Positions 31,755 through 40,928 are shown, numbered from the stretch's first letter. The stretch: 51,372 nt of DNA from JBEEJZ01 sp046046915 (GCA_046046915.1 JBJOIT010000020.1:1-51372); one strand, 5' to 3'. The notes: generated by a model from the sequence alone, not told the origin. Numbers and translations are program-made.

Positions 31755-33326
31755 TCACCCTTCTTTTCCGCCGGTGCCGGACTTCTGTCGCCCACTCCAG
31801 CTGGCAAAGTGCTCCCGGTCATGGCTGGTGGAAAACTCGCCGTTGTCTTCGCCACCGTTGATGCCGTAGTAGCGGATCACCTCCCGCACAGGGCTGTCGC
31901 CGGGCGACGCGGGATTGATGTCTTCGGGGTAGCAATTGCCTTGGTAAATCTGATGCACCGGCAACCAGGCCTGCACATATTTGCGGGGCTCATGCTCAAA
32001 GATGCCCTTGCAATGATCGCTGCAGAAGTGGTACTTCATGCCGTGATAGGTGGTTTCCCGGAAGGCAATCTGCGTGGCGTCGCCTGGCTCGGTGAATAGC
32101 ATCGGCACCTGGCAGGTCTGGCACAACATGGGCAGCACTTGGTTGTACCAGCGGCCTTCCTTGCCCTCAGCCTGCTCGGCCCAGTGCTCGAAACGACCCC
32201 GGTAATGCTTGTCAAAGGTGTCCGGATACTTGGACGACAGCCAATCGAGCTCATCCTTGCTGGGAATCCAGGTATGGAAGGCGGCGGCGTGCCCGTATTG
32301 GTAGAACGTGGCCCAGGCCTGGTGGCTGATGTGGTCCTTGCCTTCGCAAGCATCGTCCCAGCCGGCCGGCTTGCGGATGCCGTAGCGCGCCAGATCGGCA
32401 AACAGGGCGCCGCCGTTGGACTCGGCGTACATCTCCCAGGCTTCCTTCCAGCTCATCACCCGCTTGGGCAGCATGTAATCCTGCATCATGGCCACCAGGG
32501 TGAGCAGGCGGTAGCCGCGCCAGAACCACTTGTCCATCCAGCGCTGCACGATGGGCACGTTGTCCGGGTCTTGTTCGAGCATGAACTTGATGCACTCAAT
32601 GCCCAGGGTCATGTGGCGCGACTCGTCGCTTTGCGCGCTGAAGCCAAAGGTCACCGTGCTCATGTCACCGTTGTGGGCTGCCCCGCTCATGAAGGGCACA
32701 AACAGCAGATTGGTCAGCACGTACTCAAACGAGAAACTGACGGCCGTCAGGAACTCGAAGGGGCCGCCCGAATACGCATCTTCGAAAAAGCTCTTGGGCA
32801 CCGACAAGTACCACAGGTTGTCAAACCAGTGGTTGGCACTGTGCATGCCATTGAAATACTTGTTGTAGTGCGAAATGGCGTGGGTTTCGGTCTGAAAGTG
32901 CCGCAGCTCATCCACCGCCTGCATTTGCGAGGCCACCCGGGCGCCCGCGCCGGTGAACTGGCGGCCCGCGTGGGCAAAACCCCGGTGTGCGTAGTACTCC
33001 AGCGGCGTCACGCCCTGAATAAAGAGCTTGAGCGCATTGATGTAGCGGGCGTCGGTTACGCCCAGCTCACCGTGATTCTGGGCAAAGGCCTCGATCACGG
33101 CATAGAGCTTTTTCTCTTTTTCGCCCTGGTATTTCCAGTAGGCATCCATGGTCAGGCGAAACGGGTCTTCCCATTTGTCCCAATCGTGGATCTTGATGCC
33201 CTCGTATTTGTCATAAGGAAACACCTTGTCCATGGGCTGGTAGGAAGTGTCCCAGTGCAAACCACGGGTCATCGCGGCATAACGGTCTTTCAGACCGAGC
33301 TTTTTCTTGACAACACGAGCATCCAT
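31755..33326 (-). CDS. dmpN: Phenol hydroxylase large oxygenase subunit P3, copy 2
   Basis: Diiron oxygenase alpha subunit of 523 residues. Glu110, Glu140 and His143 (VDELRHFQTETHAISHYNKYF) and the second set in SFEYVLTNLLF and SDESRHMTLG form the diiron site. The C-terminal YHS-type zinc-like region has CQTCQ and CSDHC. Compared with copy 1 it is very similar to about residue 340, then diverges. Located after livF with a 47-bp gap and before dmpO copy 2. It has no K, L or M partner of its own. Confidence 0.95.
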   Translation of the reverse strand: MDARVVKKKLGLKDRYAAMTRGLHWDTSYQPMDKVFPYDKYEGIKIHDWDKWEDPFRLTMDAYWKYQGEKEKKLYAVIEAFAQNHGELGVTDARYINALKLFIQGVTPLEYYAHRGFAHAGRQFTGAGARVASQMQAVDELRHFQTETHAISHYNKYFNGMHSANHWFDNLWYLSVPKSFFEDAYSGGPFEFLTAVSFSFEYVLTNLLFVPFMSGAAHNGDMSTVTFGFSAQSDESRHMTLGIECIKFMLEQDPDNVPIVQRWMDKWFWRGYRLLTLVAMMQDYMLPKRVMSWKEAWEMYAESNGGALFADLARYGIRKPAGWDDACEGKDHISHQAWATFYQYGHAAAFHTWIPSKDELDWLSSKYPDTFDKHYRGRFEHWAEQAEGKEGRWYNQVLPMLCQTCQVPMLFTEPGDATQIAFRETTYHGMKYHFCSDHCKGIFEHEPRKYVQAWLPVHQIYQGNCYPEDINPASPGDSPVREVIRYYGINGGEDNGEFSTSHDREHFASWSGRQKSGTGGKEG

Positions 33327-33373
33327 GGCGGGTCTCCTTAAGGGTGTGAGTGGGGGGGGAACGGTGATACGGT

Positions 33374-34147
33374 TTACAGGCCAACGGCTTCCCGGCTGTT
33401 GACGGGGAAGTAAGCACGGTGAAGGATGTCGGGGTCTTCCCGCAGCTTGCGGGGCTCGCCGTCGTAAGACACACTGCCGCGCGACATCACATAGACATGG
33501 TGCGACAGGGCCAGCGCCAACTGGGTGAACTGCTCAATCAACAAAACGCCGATACCGCTGGCCGCAATCTGGCGGATGACGGGTACCAGCCGCGCCACGA
33601 TGGTGGGCGCCAGGCCAAAGGACAACTCGTCAATCACCAGAAAACGTGGCTTCACGATCAAGGCCTGGGCAATGGCCACCATCTGCTGCTGGCCACCGGA
33701 CAAATCACCTGCTGGCAAAGCCAGCTTTTCGTTCAATGCAGGGAACAGGTCCAGCACGCGCTCCATGGACTCCTTGAGCGCATTGGAGGATAAGCCGCCC
33801 CCGGCCACGATCAGGTTGTCGCGCACGGTCAGCTCACGCAGCACCTGGTGCCCCTCGGGAACCGTAGCCACACCCATACGGCGAATCTCATCGGCTTCCA
33901 TGCCTACGGTGTCCTTGCCGTCGAGCCAGATCTCGCCAAAGGCTGGTTCGATCACACCGGAGATGCCTAGCACCGTGCTGGTTTTGCCGGCACCATTGGC
34001 GCCCATCAGGGCCGTGACAGCACCCGGCGCAATGCTCAGATCAATGGCCTGGGTCACGGCCTTGGTGCCGCGCACCATGACCAGATTGCGGATTTCCAGA
34101 CGCTCCGGACGAATCGCGAAGGCTGAAGCGGAACGTTGGGCACTCAT
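33374..34147 (-). CDS. livF: LivF-type branched-chain/HAAT ABC transporter ATPase
   Basis: ATP-binding protein of 257 residues: Walker A GANGAGKT, the LivF-like ISGVI, signature LSGGQQQM, Walker B RFLVIDELSFGLAP, and a His in the switch position replaced by EQFTQ (LLIEQFTQLAL), as is usual for LivF. It overlaps livG by 4 bp. Embedded in the phenol operon, it suggests uptake of an aromatic or related substrate. Confidence 0.93.
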   Translation of the reverse strand: MSAQRSASAFAIRPERLEIRNLVMVRGTKAVTQAIDLSIAPGAVTALMGANGAGKTSTVLGISGVIEPAFGEIWLDGKDTVGMEADEIRRMGVATVPEGHQVLRELTVRDNLIVAGGGLSSNALKESMERVLDLFPALNEKLALPAGDLSGGQQQMVAIAQALIVKPRFLVIDELSFGLAPTIVARLVPVIRQIAASGIGVLLIEQFTQLALALSHHVYVMSRGSVSYDGEPRKLREDPDILHRAYFPVNSREAVGL

Positions 34148-34875
34148 GCGGCCACCTCGAGTTCGTCAAAATTACCCAGATACGCCTGCTGGACTTCAGG
34201 CTTTTTGATGACCTCCAGCGTCGGGCCCAGGGCCAACAATTTGCCAAAGTCCAGCACCATGGTTTCCAGGCAACAGGCCGAGATCAGATCCACGTCGTGA
34301 TCGATCAGAAAGACCTGTGCCTTGCAATAGCCGGGAATCGCCTTGATGACTTTCTCCAGATGTTTGGACTCGGATTCGCTCATGCCAGCGCCGGGCTCGT
34401 CCAGCATCACCAGCTTGGGACTACCGATCACGGCTTTGGCAATTTCGGTCAGATGACGTTCCTCGGTGGACAAATCGCTGCCGCGCCGGTGCAGGCGACG
34501 ACTCAGGCCCACAAAGTCGATGGCAGCATGCACACTCTTGTTGCGCGCTTGCTGAGTATCAAACGCTACATGGTCCGCCACGGCAGACACGTTTTCCAGC
34601 AGGGTCAGGTCGTCCGCAATCTGGTCGGTCTGGAAGGTGCGGCGCAAGCCCAGGCTGGCACGGCGATGCGCTGGCACGTCGGTGATCAGCCGGTCGTTCA
34701 CCTTGACCCAGCCCCGCGCAGGGGTCACAAAACCAGAAAACACGTTGAGCAACGTAGTCTTGCCGGCGCCGTTGGGGCCGATCAGCCCCACGATGGGCCG
34801 GGTCAGTTTCACGGTCAGTCCGTCGATGGGTTTGACGCCACCAAACTGCACACACAAATCGTTGATTTCGATCAT
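34144..34875 (-). CDS. livG: LivG-type ABC transporter ATPase with altered signature
   Basis: ATP-binding protein of 243 residues: Walker A GPNGAGKT (33–40), Q-loop FQTDQ, Walker B VMLDEP (156–161), His193 in LIDHDVDL. The signature (C-loop) is LSTEE at residues 135–139 instead of LSGGQ or the LivG-like LAYGQ. Because the C-loop completes the ATP site of the partner subunit, one of the two ATP sites may be poor. The open frame reaches 34926, but ATG 34875 gives the family start. Confidence 0.92.
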   Translation of the reverse strand: MIEINDLCVQFGGVKPIDGLTVKLTRPIVGLIGPNGAGKTTLLNVFSGFVTPARGWVKVNDRLITDVPAHRRASLGLRRTFQTDQIADDLTLLENVSAVADHVAFDTQQARNKSVHAAIDFVGLSRRLHRRGSDLSTEERHLTEIAKAVIGSPKLVMLDEPGAGMSESESKHLEKVIKAIPGYCKAQVFLIDHDVDLISACCLETMVLDFGKLLALGPTLEVIKKPEVQQAYLGNFDELEVAA

Positions 34876-34888
34876 GGTTACCTCGATC

Positions 34889-36370
34889 TCAGCGGTAAGC
34901 GGCAAAGGGCTTGGGCCAGCGTGCATCCACGCGCTGACGCCAGGGGAGGATGGCCGGGTACAAAACCATTTCCAGCGATTTTTTCAGGCCTATGGCGCCC
35001 CAGATCAGGGCCAGCGCAACGACATAGTCGACCTCAAACACACCCCAGGCGACCCAGGCCACGAAGAAACCGATGAACATCAGGTTCAGCGTGCGCTTGA
35101 GCAGGCGGTGGTCCGGCATGACCCCAAGGGATTCGAGCAGCCGGGCCATACGCAAGGACAACGCGGCCTCCCAGTCCTCGGCCCGGTCCTGCATACCCTT
35201 GCCAAAAAAGCCCAACAGCAGCCAGCAGACGCCGGGAATGGCCATGCGAAAGAGCAGCGCAATCAGGCAGATGAACAGCGCGCCGGCGAAACTGGCTTGC
35301 TCGCTCAGCATGGCCACCAGGGCCAGCCCCACAGAAATGACGGCCCAGCTCGCCGAGCCTTCAATGATCCGGCTGACACGCACAAACTTGTAGAAATCGG
35401 CCAACTGGCCAGCCAGGCCCTTGCGCCCCTGAATCAGGGACACCAGAAGGGCAAAGCCGTAAAAGGCATTGGCCAAATTGCCGTCCACACCGTGATCGTT
35501 CAACAAGGCGGGCATGGCACGTATCAGCAGGCCGGCAAAGACCGCGCCCATCCAGTGGTAGGCGCCGCCCACCACCGTCAAGGCATACAGCAATATCGAC
35601 TGCGCCACCGGAAAGCCCGTGTTGTCCAGCTGGCCGTTCAAGCCGGCCAGCAAGCCGCCCGTCAAACCTGCCAGCATCCCGCCCAGGGCAAAGGCCCAGG
35701 CCTTGTAGCGCACCACGCTCACGCCTGCGGCAATGGCGGCCGCCTCGCTCTTGCGTATCAAGGCCCAGGCCCGGCCCGGCAAGGTCGCGCGCTGCCACTC
35801 AATGAGCGCCATGCCAGCAGCAAGCCACACCATGACATATCGGAAGTAAGCACCATCGCTTTGGGCCAGCCAAGGCCGCTCGATCAAGGCGCGCTGGCCG
35901 TTCACCACGCGTCCCAGCCAACCTGCTCCACCGTCAGGGAAACCGACCACGTTCAGCACCACCTGCACTGCCGAAGCCACCATCAGGGTGAGCAGCGCCA
36001 AATACAAGCCCCGCATGCGCAGCGCCGGAAGACCGACGATCAGGCCCACCACACCGGCCATGAGAGCTCCCACCACCAAGCCGAGCTCGAAAGGCACACC
36101 CAGGCCGTGGATCAAGCGCAGGCAAAACCATCCGCCGACACCGGACAACGCAAATTGCGCCAAGGACACCATGCCCAACTGGCCGTAGAGCAAGGCGACC
36201 GTGCCAGACACCAGCGTCAAGCAGGCAACGGTACTGAAAGTATTAAGCCAGTACGCTGAAAACAGCCAGGGGCCTATGAGGGCCACCACCGCGAAGGTGA
36301 TGAGCATGGGCCGGATCCGTTGAAACGGCGAGCCCGGAGGAAGATCGGGTTTGTCCTTGTCGCGTGCCAT
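34889..36370 (-). CDS. livM: LivM-type ABC transporter permease with C-terminal extension
   Basis: Inner membrane permease of 493 residues. Residues ~20–325 form the LivM core with GQLGMVSLAQFALSGVGGW and KSEAAAIAAGVSVVRYKAWAFALGGMLAGLTGG (the EAA-like loop). A ~165-residue extension (330–493) adds about four or five more hydrophobic segments (340–354, 360–376, 378–389, 426–444, 448–462), which common LivM proteins of 320–420 residues lack. GGAGACC precedes ATG 36370. Confidence 0.9.
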   Translation of the reverse strand: MARDKDKPDLPPGSPFQRIRPMLITFAVVALIGPWLFSAYWLNTFSTVACLTLVSGTVALLYGQLGMVSLAQFALSGVGGWFCLRLIHGLGVPFELGLVVGALMAGVVGLIVGLPALRMRGLYLALLTLMVASAVQVVLNVVGFPDGGAGWLGRVVNGQRALIERPWLAQSDGAYFRYVMVWLAAGMALIEWQRATLPGRAWALIRKSEAAAIAAGVSVVRYKAWAFALGGMLAGLTGGLLAGLNGQLDNTGFPVAQSILLYALTVVGGAYHWMGAVFAGLLIRAMPALLNDHGVDGNLANAFYGFALLVSLIQGRKGLAGQLADFYKFVRVSRIIEGSASWAVISVGLALVAMLSEQASFAGALFICLIALLFRMAIPGVCWLLLGFFGKGMQDRAEDWEAALSLRMARLLESLGVMPDHRLLKRTLNLMFIGFFVAWVAWGVFEVDYVVALALIWGAIGLKKSLEMVLYPAILPWRQRVDARWPKPFAAYR

Positions 36371-36391
36371 GTAAAGGTCTCCGGCGTCTTC

Positions 36392-37276
36392 TTATTCGAG
36401 GTGGCTGTTGTCACGCGACAGGCCGATGCCTTTGCGCTGCTGCCACAGCACAGCCGCAATGGCGACCAGAAATGCAGTAGACGAGCCATAACGTTGAATG
36501 CTCGGCACCAGATTCGCGAAGGATTCGATGACGCCGATGCACAGGCCACCCAAAACGGTGACCACGAGGGAATTCATGCGGCCGACCATGGCAGCGGCCA
36601 TGGCGGGGATGACGAGAAAGGTCAACACGGTCGGATTCAGACGCACCATGTTGCCCATGAACAAGCCGGTGACGCCTGCCATGACGCCCGCCAAAGTCCA
36701 GGCCCAAGTGTCGACGCGCTTGACTCGCACCCCCACCAGCCCGCTCAGGACGCGGTTGCTCTGCAAGGCCCGCATGCGCAAGCCCAAGGAGGTTTTAGCC
36801 AGCAGCCAGATCATGCCCAGCGTCACGCCGGTGGCAATCAGCAGGGCCGCCAGGCGGGTGTAGCTGATGAGTCGACGTCCATCGACTTCAATACCGCCAG
36901 CATCGGTGGGCAACACCAGGCGACGGGGCTCATCGCCCCAATACCATTGGGCAATCCCCATGATCATGAGCGCAAACCCCAGCGTCGCCATCGCCCGAAC
37001 CACACGATCCTGGTGTGTCAATGACGGGGCAATGAATCGACCATAGGCCCAGGACAAGAGGGTCGCAGCGCCGATACCGGCCAGCCACCCCATCCAGTCA
37101 CTGTATTCAAGATCGATGACCTGCCAGCAGACCATGGCAGCCAGGCCGCCAAGCGCACCATAAGCGAAGTTGACCACCCCGCTGGCTCGGTACAGCACGA
37201 CCAGGCCCACGCCTGAGAGTGCGTACACCGCGCCAACACTGAGGCCGACAATTAAGAAAGGCAACAAGTTTTCCAT
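36392..37276 (-). CDS. livH: LivH-type ABC transporter permease
   Basis: Inner membrane permease of 294 residues with about eight hydrophobic segments. Typical features are MENLLPFLIVGLSVGAVYALSGVGLVVLYRASGVVNFAYGALGGL, and RALQSNRVLSGLVGVRVKRVDTWAWTLAGVMAGVTG (the loop that contacts the ATPases). It is 68 bp after livK and 21 bp before livM. Confidence 0.93.
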   Translation of the reverse strand: MENLLPFLIVGLSVGAVYALSGVGLVVLYRASGVVNFAYGALGGLAAMVCWQVIDLEYSDWMGWLAGIGAATLLSWAYGRFIAPSLTHQDRVVRAMATLGFALMIMGIAQWYWGDEPRRLVLPTDAGGIEVDGRRLISYTRLAALLIATGVTLGMIWLLAKTSLGLRMRALQSNRVLSGLVGVRVKRVDTWAWTLAGVMAGVTGLFMGNMVRLNPTVLTFLVIPAMAAAMVGRMNSLVVTVLGGLCIGVIESFANLVPSIQRYGSSTAFLVAIAAVLWQQRKGIGLSRDNSHLE

Positions 37277-37344
37277 GGTCCTTGGGTGTTCACGCGGGGC
37301 CGGCCGCAGCCGACCCCTTGGTTTACAAACTCAATCGCTCAGAT

Positions 37345-38595
37345 TCAGTTGACCAGGCCGCCCTTGGCTTCAAGGGAGAGGATGTCCGACAGCTCGGTGT
37401 CCTTGGACTGGTAGCAACCGGTCAGGGTCTTGAATCCACCCTTGATCAGCTCCGATGCGCGACCGGCGTGGTTGGGCTGATGACGGTTACCGGTACCGAA
37501 GTACCAGGGGGCGCACAGGATGTCGGACTTCCAGTTCTTGATGCCGACAATGGCGTTGTAAGCCGACTTGCGGTCAACCGCGCCCTTGATGCCCAGCAGG
37601 GCTTCGGTGGTTGCCTTGGCCGCCAGGAAGCCAGACTGCGAGAAGGTGTCGCGAGGATCCTTCTTGTCGCCAAACTTGTCCATCACGGCTTTCCAGTTCT
37701 TGTTGTCTGCGCCTTCGCTGTCCATGGGCTGCAGTTCCATGTGAACCATCAGCTTGCCAGCCCAGTAGGGACCCACGGCCTTGGGCATGTCGACGTGGTA
37801 GGCGGACGTGGGCAGCCCCCACTTGATGGACTTGCCCAGATCCTGCTGCTCCGCCGCGGTCAGGATCGGGAGCATCATGCCGCGGGGCATGCCCAACACC
37901 ACGCCTTCGGCCTTGGTGGCCGCAATCTGAAGAGCAATCGCGTTGCCATCGAGCTGACCCGGATCGAAGATCACGTTCTTCACGGGGATGCCGGCGGCCT
38001 TGCCATAAGCCTCGACGCCACCACACACCCAGTCACCAAAGCCAGGGATGCCGGGGGCCACACAGACCAGGCTCTTGAGCTTGTGGGTCTCCGTGATGTA
38101 CTGAGCCGCGCCCACGGTGGACTGACGGGGGCCGGAGTTGAAGGAAATGTAGTTCTTGCCAAAGAAGCACTCGCGGGGCACACCGGTGCCCGCCACGGAG
38201 GCCACACCTTCGGCCTCGTAGAGCTTGTTGTTGGCACCGCATTCCACGAAGCTGGAGGAGCCCACCATGGCCACGACCTTGGTGTCTTTCACCAGCTTGC
38301 TGGCCGCCTGGGCCGCCACTTCGGGGTTCCAGGTGTCATCTTGAACGGTGTAGGCCACGGGGCGGCCGTTGATGCCGCCGTTGGCATTCACGCACTTGAA
38401 GTAAGCATCCGCAGCGCGGGCGGATGACGAGAAGTCTTCCGGTCCGGTCTTGCCGACGATGGCACCAATCTGGATGGGGTCTCCGCTGGCTTTTTTGCCA
38501 TTGGCCATGCCGCATTGCTCCGCAGCTTGCGCATTGCCGCCGGCAAACGCCAGCGCCAGTGCCACTGCACCACCCAAAGTCATCGTTTGTTTCAT
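37345..38595 (-). CDS. livK: LivK-type periplasmic substrate-binding protein (cysteine-rich)
   Basis: Binding protein of 416 residues with a signal peptide (MKQTMTLGGAVALALAFAGG… cleavage near AQA-AEQ). The Peripla_BP_6 fold shows in IQIGAIVGKTGP, ADAYFKCVNANGGINGR and VAMVGSSSF. Eight cysteines (28, 68, 119, 143, 178, 191 and two near 350 and 390) may form disulfides. The ligand is unknown; the setting in the phenol operon favours an aromatic acid or similar compound over amino acids. Confidence 0.92.
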   Translation of the reverse strand: MKQTMTLGGAVALALAFAGGNAQAAEQCGMANGKKASGDPIQIGAIVGKTGPEDFSSSARAADAYFKCVNANGGINGRPVAYTVQDDTWNPEVAAQAASKLVKDTKVVAMVGSSSFVECGANNKLYEAEGVASVAGTGVPRECFFGKNYISFNSGPRQSTVGAAQYITETHKLKSLVCVAPGIPGFGDWVCGGVEAYGKAAGIPVKNVIFDPGQLDGNAIALQIAATKAEGVVLGMPRGMMLPILTAAEQQDLGKSIKWGLPTSAYHVDMPKAVGPYWAGKLMVHMELQPMDSEGADNKNWKAVMDKFGDKKDPRDTFSQSGFLAAKATTEALLGIKGAVDRKSAYNAIVGIKNWKSDILCAPWYFGTGNRHQPNHAGRASELIKGGFKTLTGCYQSKDTELSDILSLEAKGGLVN

Positions 38596-38709
38596 ACCTT
38601 GTCTCCTCGTTTTCTACATGGTTTGCCGATGTCGGCGGATGCGGGCCCTTTGTTTTCAACTGACGCCATGCCGGGCCCCAAAAGCAAGGTCAGAAGGCTT
38701 GCGCTCACA

Positions 38710-39066
38710 CTAGCCACAAGAACCGCGCAAGCCCTCCAGACCGGGTGTCCGAAACCGTAAAACAGACTTGTGACCCAAGCCGTGCTCAGCCAGGCTGCCA
38801 TCGCGACGCGGGGTGAACAAGGCGTGGCGCCTGAACCACTGCACCTTGGACCAATCGATGCGGGCAAAGTCCGGGTGCTGGCCATACAGCCGGGGCAGCA
38901 CCTGTCCCATCATTTGCTCAAACGTGGTCTCTGGCGGCAGGGGCACTGCCAGCGGCGACGAAAACATCATGTGCTCATCCCAGGCGATGTACACCAGGGG
39001 CGCGGGAAACGCTTCAGCACGGTCACGCGGCGCGTGCTCGTAGGGTCCGATGGCAGTCACACTCAC
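38710..39066 (-). CDS. dmpO: Phenol hydroxylase component P4, copy 1
   Basis: P4 component of 118 residues, the usual DmpO length: APRDRAEAFPAPLVYIAWDEHMMFSSPLAVPLPPETTFEQMMGQVL, FARIDWSKVQWFRRH and SVLRFRTPGLEGLRGSC. It starts at GTG 39066 overlapping the dmpN stop (GTGA), so it is coupled. This is the canonical copy. A 114-bp gap then leads to livK. Confidence 0.92.
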   Translation of the reverse strand: MSVTAIGPYEHAPRDRAEAFPAPLVYIAWDEHMMFSSPLAVPLPPETTFEQMMGQVLPRLYGQHPDFARIDWSKVQWFRRHALFTPRRDGSLAEHGLGHKSVLRFRTPGLEGLRGSCG

Positions 39067-40625
39067 AGCTGGGCCTCCTGAGGGTTCTGGCCACCGCCCC
39101 AACGCTGGAAGTTCGCCTCGTCTTGCGAGCCCTTGAATTCCTTGTTGTCCTGGCCATCCTGGATCTGGTAGTAGTCAAGCACGGCGGCAGCGGCATCAAA
39201 ACCGGGCGCCGTGGGGTCCACCCCCGGCTTGAAACAGTTGCCCTGCAGGATCTGGTGAACCGGCAGCCAGGCCTGCACGTACTTTTGCGGCTCGTGCTCA
39301 AAGATATCCTTACAGTGATCACTGCAAAAGTGAAAGGTCTCGCCCTCATGCTCGGTCTCGCGGTAGGCAATCCAGCGCGGGTTGCCGGGCTCCGTGAAGA
39401 ACGTGGGGATCTGGCAGGTCTGGCACAGCATAGGCAGGCTGTGGTTGTAGTAGCGTTTGCCTGTAAGCTCTTCGCTGGCGTAGTGCTCCAGGCGGGGGCG
39501 GTACCACTTGTTGAAGGTGTCCGGGTATTTCTTGCTGAGCCAATCCATCTCCTGGCCGCCAGGCACCCAGGTGTGAAAAGCGGCAGCTTCGCCAAAGCCA
39601 TAAAACGCGTTCCAGGCCTGGTGGCTGATGTGCTCCTTGCCGGAACAGGCATCTTCCCAGCCAGCGGGCTTGCGGATGCCGTAGCGCGCCAGGTCCTTGA
39701 ACAAGGCCTCGCCGCTGGCTTCGGCATACATCTCCCAGGCTTCTTTCCAGCTCATCACCCGCTTGGGCAGCATGTAATCCTGCATCATGGCCACCAGGGT
39801 GAGCAAGCGGTAGCCGCGCCAGAACCACTTGTCCATCCAGCGCTGCACGATGGGCACGTTGTCCGGGTCCTGCTCCAGCATGAACTTGATGCATTCGATG
39901 CCCAGCGTCATGTGGCGCGCCTCGTCGCTCTGCGCACTGAAACCGAAGGTCACCGTCGAGAGGTCGCCATTGTGGGCCGCGCCGCTCATGAAAGGCACAA
40001 ACAACAGATTGGTCAGCACGTACTCGAACGAAAAACTGATGGCCGTCAGGAACTCGAAGGGCCCCGCGCTGTACGCGTCTTCAATGAAGCTCTTGGGCAC
40101 CGACAGGTACCAGACGGTGTCGAACCAGTAGCTGGCGCTGTGTAGCCCGTTGAAGTACTTGTTGTAGTGCGAGATGGCGTGGGTTTCGGTCTGGAAGTGC
40201 CGCAGCTCGTCCACCGCCTGGAGCTGGCAGGCCACGCGCAAGCCGTCACCCCGAAAGCTGCGCCCCAGGTGCGCAAACCCCCGATGAGCGTAGTACTCCA
40301 GCGGGGTCACCCCCTGCAGCAGCAACTTGACCGCATTCACATAACGGGCGTCTGTGACGCCGAGCTGGCCGTTGTTCTGGGCAAACGCGTCGATCACCGC
40401 GTAGAGCTTTTTCTCTTTTTCGCCCTGGTATTTCCAGTAGGCGTCCATGGTCAGGCGAAACGGGTCTTCCCACGCCGCCCAGTCATGGATCTTGATGCCC
40501 TCATAGCTGTCGTAGGGAAAGACCTTGTCCATGGGCTGGTAGGTCGTGTCCCAATGCAGGCCGCGCGTCATGGCGGCATACCGCTCCCTGAGATTGAGCG
40601 TCTTTTTGTTTACACGGGTGTCCAT
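39063..40625 (-). CDS. dmpN: Phenol hydroxylase large oxygenase subunit P3, copy 1
   Basis: Diiron oxygenase alpha subunit of 520 residues in the canonical K-L-M-N-O order. The diiron ligands are in PLEYYAHRGF, VDELRHFQTETHAISHYNKYF, SFEYVLTNLLF and SDEARHMTLG; the C-terminus has CQTCQ and CSDHC. It hydroxylates phenol to catechol with L as the other large subunit. ATG 40625 has AAAGGA upstream. It differs from copy 2 mainly in residues 350–420 and the last 60. Confidence 0.96.
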   Translation of the reverse strand: MDTRVNKKTLNLRERYAAMTRGLHWDTTYQPMDKVFPYDSYEGIKIHDWAAWEDPFRLTMDAYWKYQGEKEKKLYAVIDAFAQNNGQLGVTDARYVNAVKLLLQGVTPLEYYAHRGFAHLGRSFRGDGLRVACQLQAVDELRHFQTETHAISHYNKYFNGLHSASYWFDTVWYLSVPKSFIEDAYSAGPFEFLTAISFSFEYVLTNLLFVPFMSGAAHNGDLSTVTFGFSAQSDEARHMTLGIECIKFMLEQDPDNVPIVQRWMDKWFWRGYRLLTLVAMMQDYMLPKRVMSWKEAWEMYAEASGEALFKDLARYGIRKPAGWEDACSGKEHISHQAWNAFYGFGEAAAFHTWVPGGQEMDWLSKKYPDTFNKWYRPRLEHYASEELTGKRYYNHSLPMLCQTCQIPTFFTEPGNPRWIAYRETEHEGETFHFCSDHCKDIFEHEPQKYVQAWLPVHQILQGNCFKPGVDPTAPGFDAAAAVLDYYQIQDGQDNKEFKGSQDEANFQRWGGGQNPQEAQL

Positions 40626-40658
40626 GGTGATCCTTTCACGACGAGAAGAGGCGCGAGC

Positions 40659-40928
40659 TCAGTGCTTCCAGCTCAGGGTGAAGGTGTCATCGTCCTCTTC
40701 GAGGTTGCCCGACAGGGTGACCAGATTGATCTGGATTTGCTGCAGGTCGTAGTGACGCCCCACTTGCTCCTCGATGGTTTCGCGACGAATCACCAGGCGG
40801 CCGGGGCAGTCAATCTTCACCAGGCCCGGGGAATAGACCACCTGGGCTTCGGGGTTGTCGGCCACAATGGCATCGACCACGGGGCGGGATTCCTCGTTGG
40901 CCTGAAAGGCAATGAAGACGTTGGACAT
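40659..40928 (-). CDS. dmpM: Phenol hydroxylase coupling protein P2
   Basis: Small effector/coupling protein (89 residues) without cofactor that binds the hydroxylase and sets its turnover. MSNVFIAFQANEESRPVVDAIVADNP and VKIDCPGRLVIRRETIEEQVGRHYDLQQIQINL match DmpM and MmoB-type proteins. Single copy, thus shared by both N copies if both are active. Confidence 0.95.
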   Translation of the reverse strand: MSNVFIAFQANEESRPVVDAIVADNPEAQVVYSPGLVKIDCPGRLVIRRETIEEQVGRHYDLQQIQINLVTLSGNLEEDDDTFTLSWKH

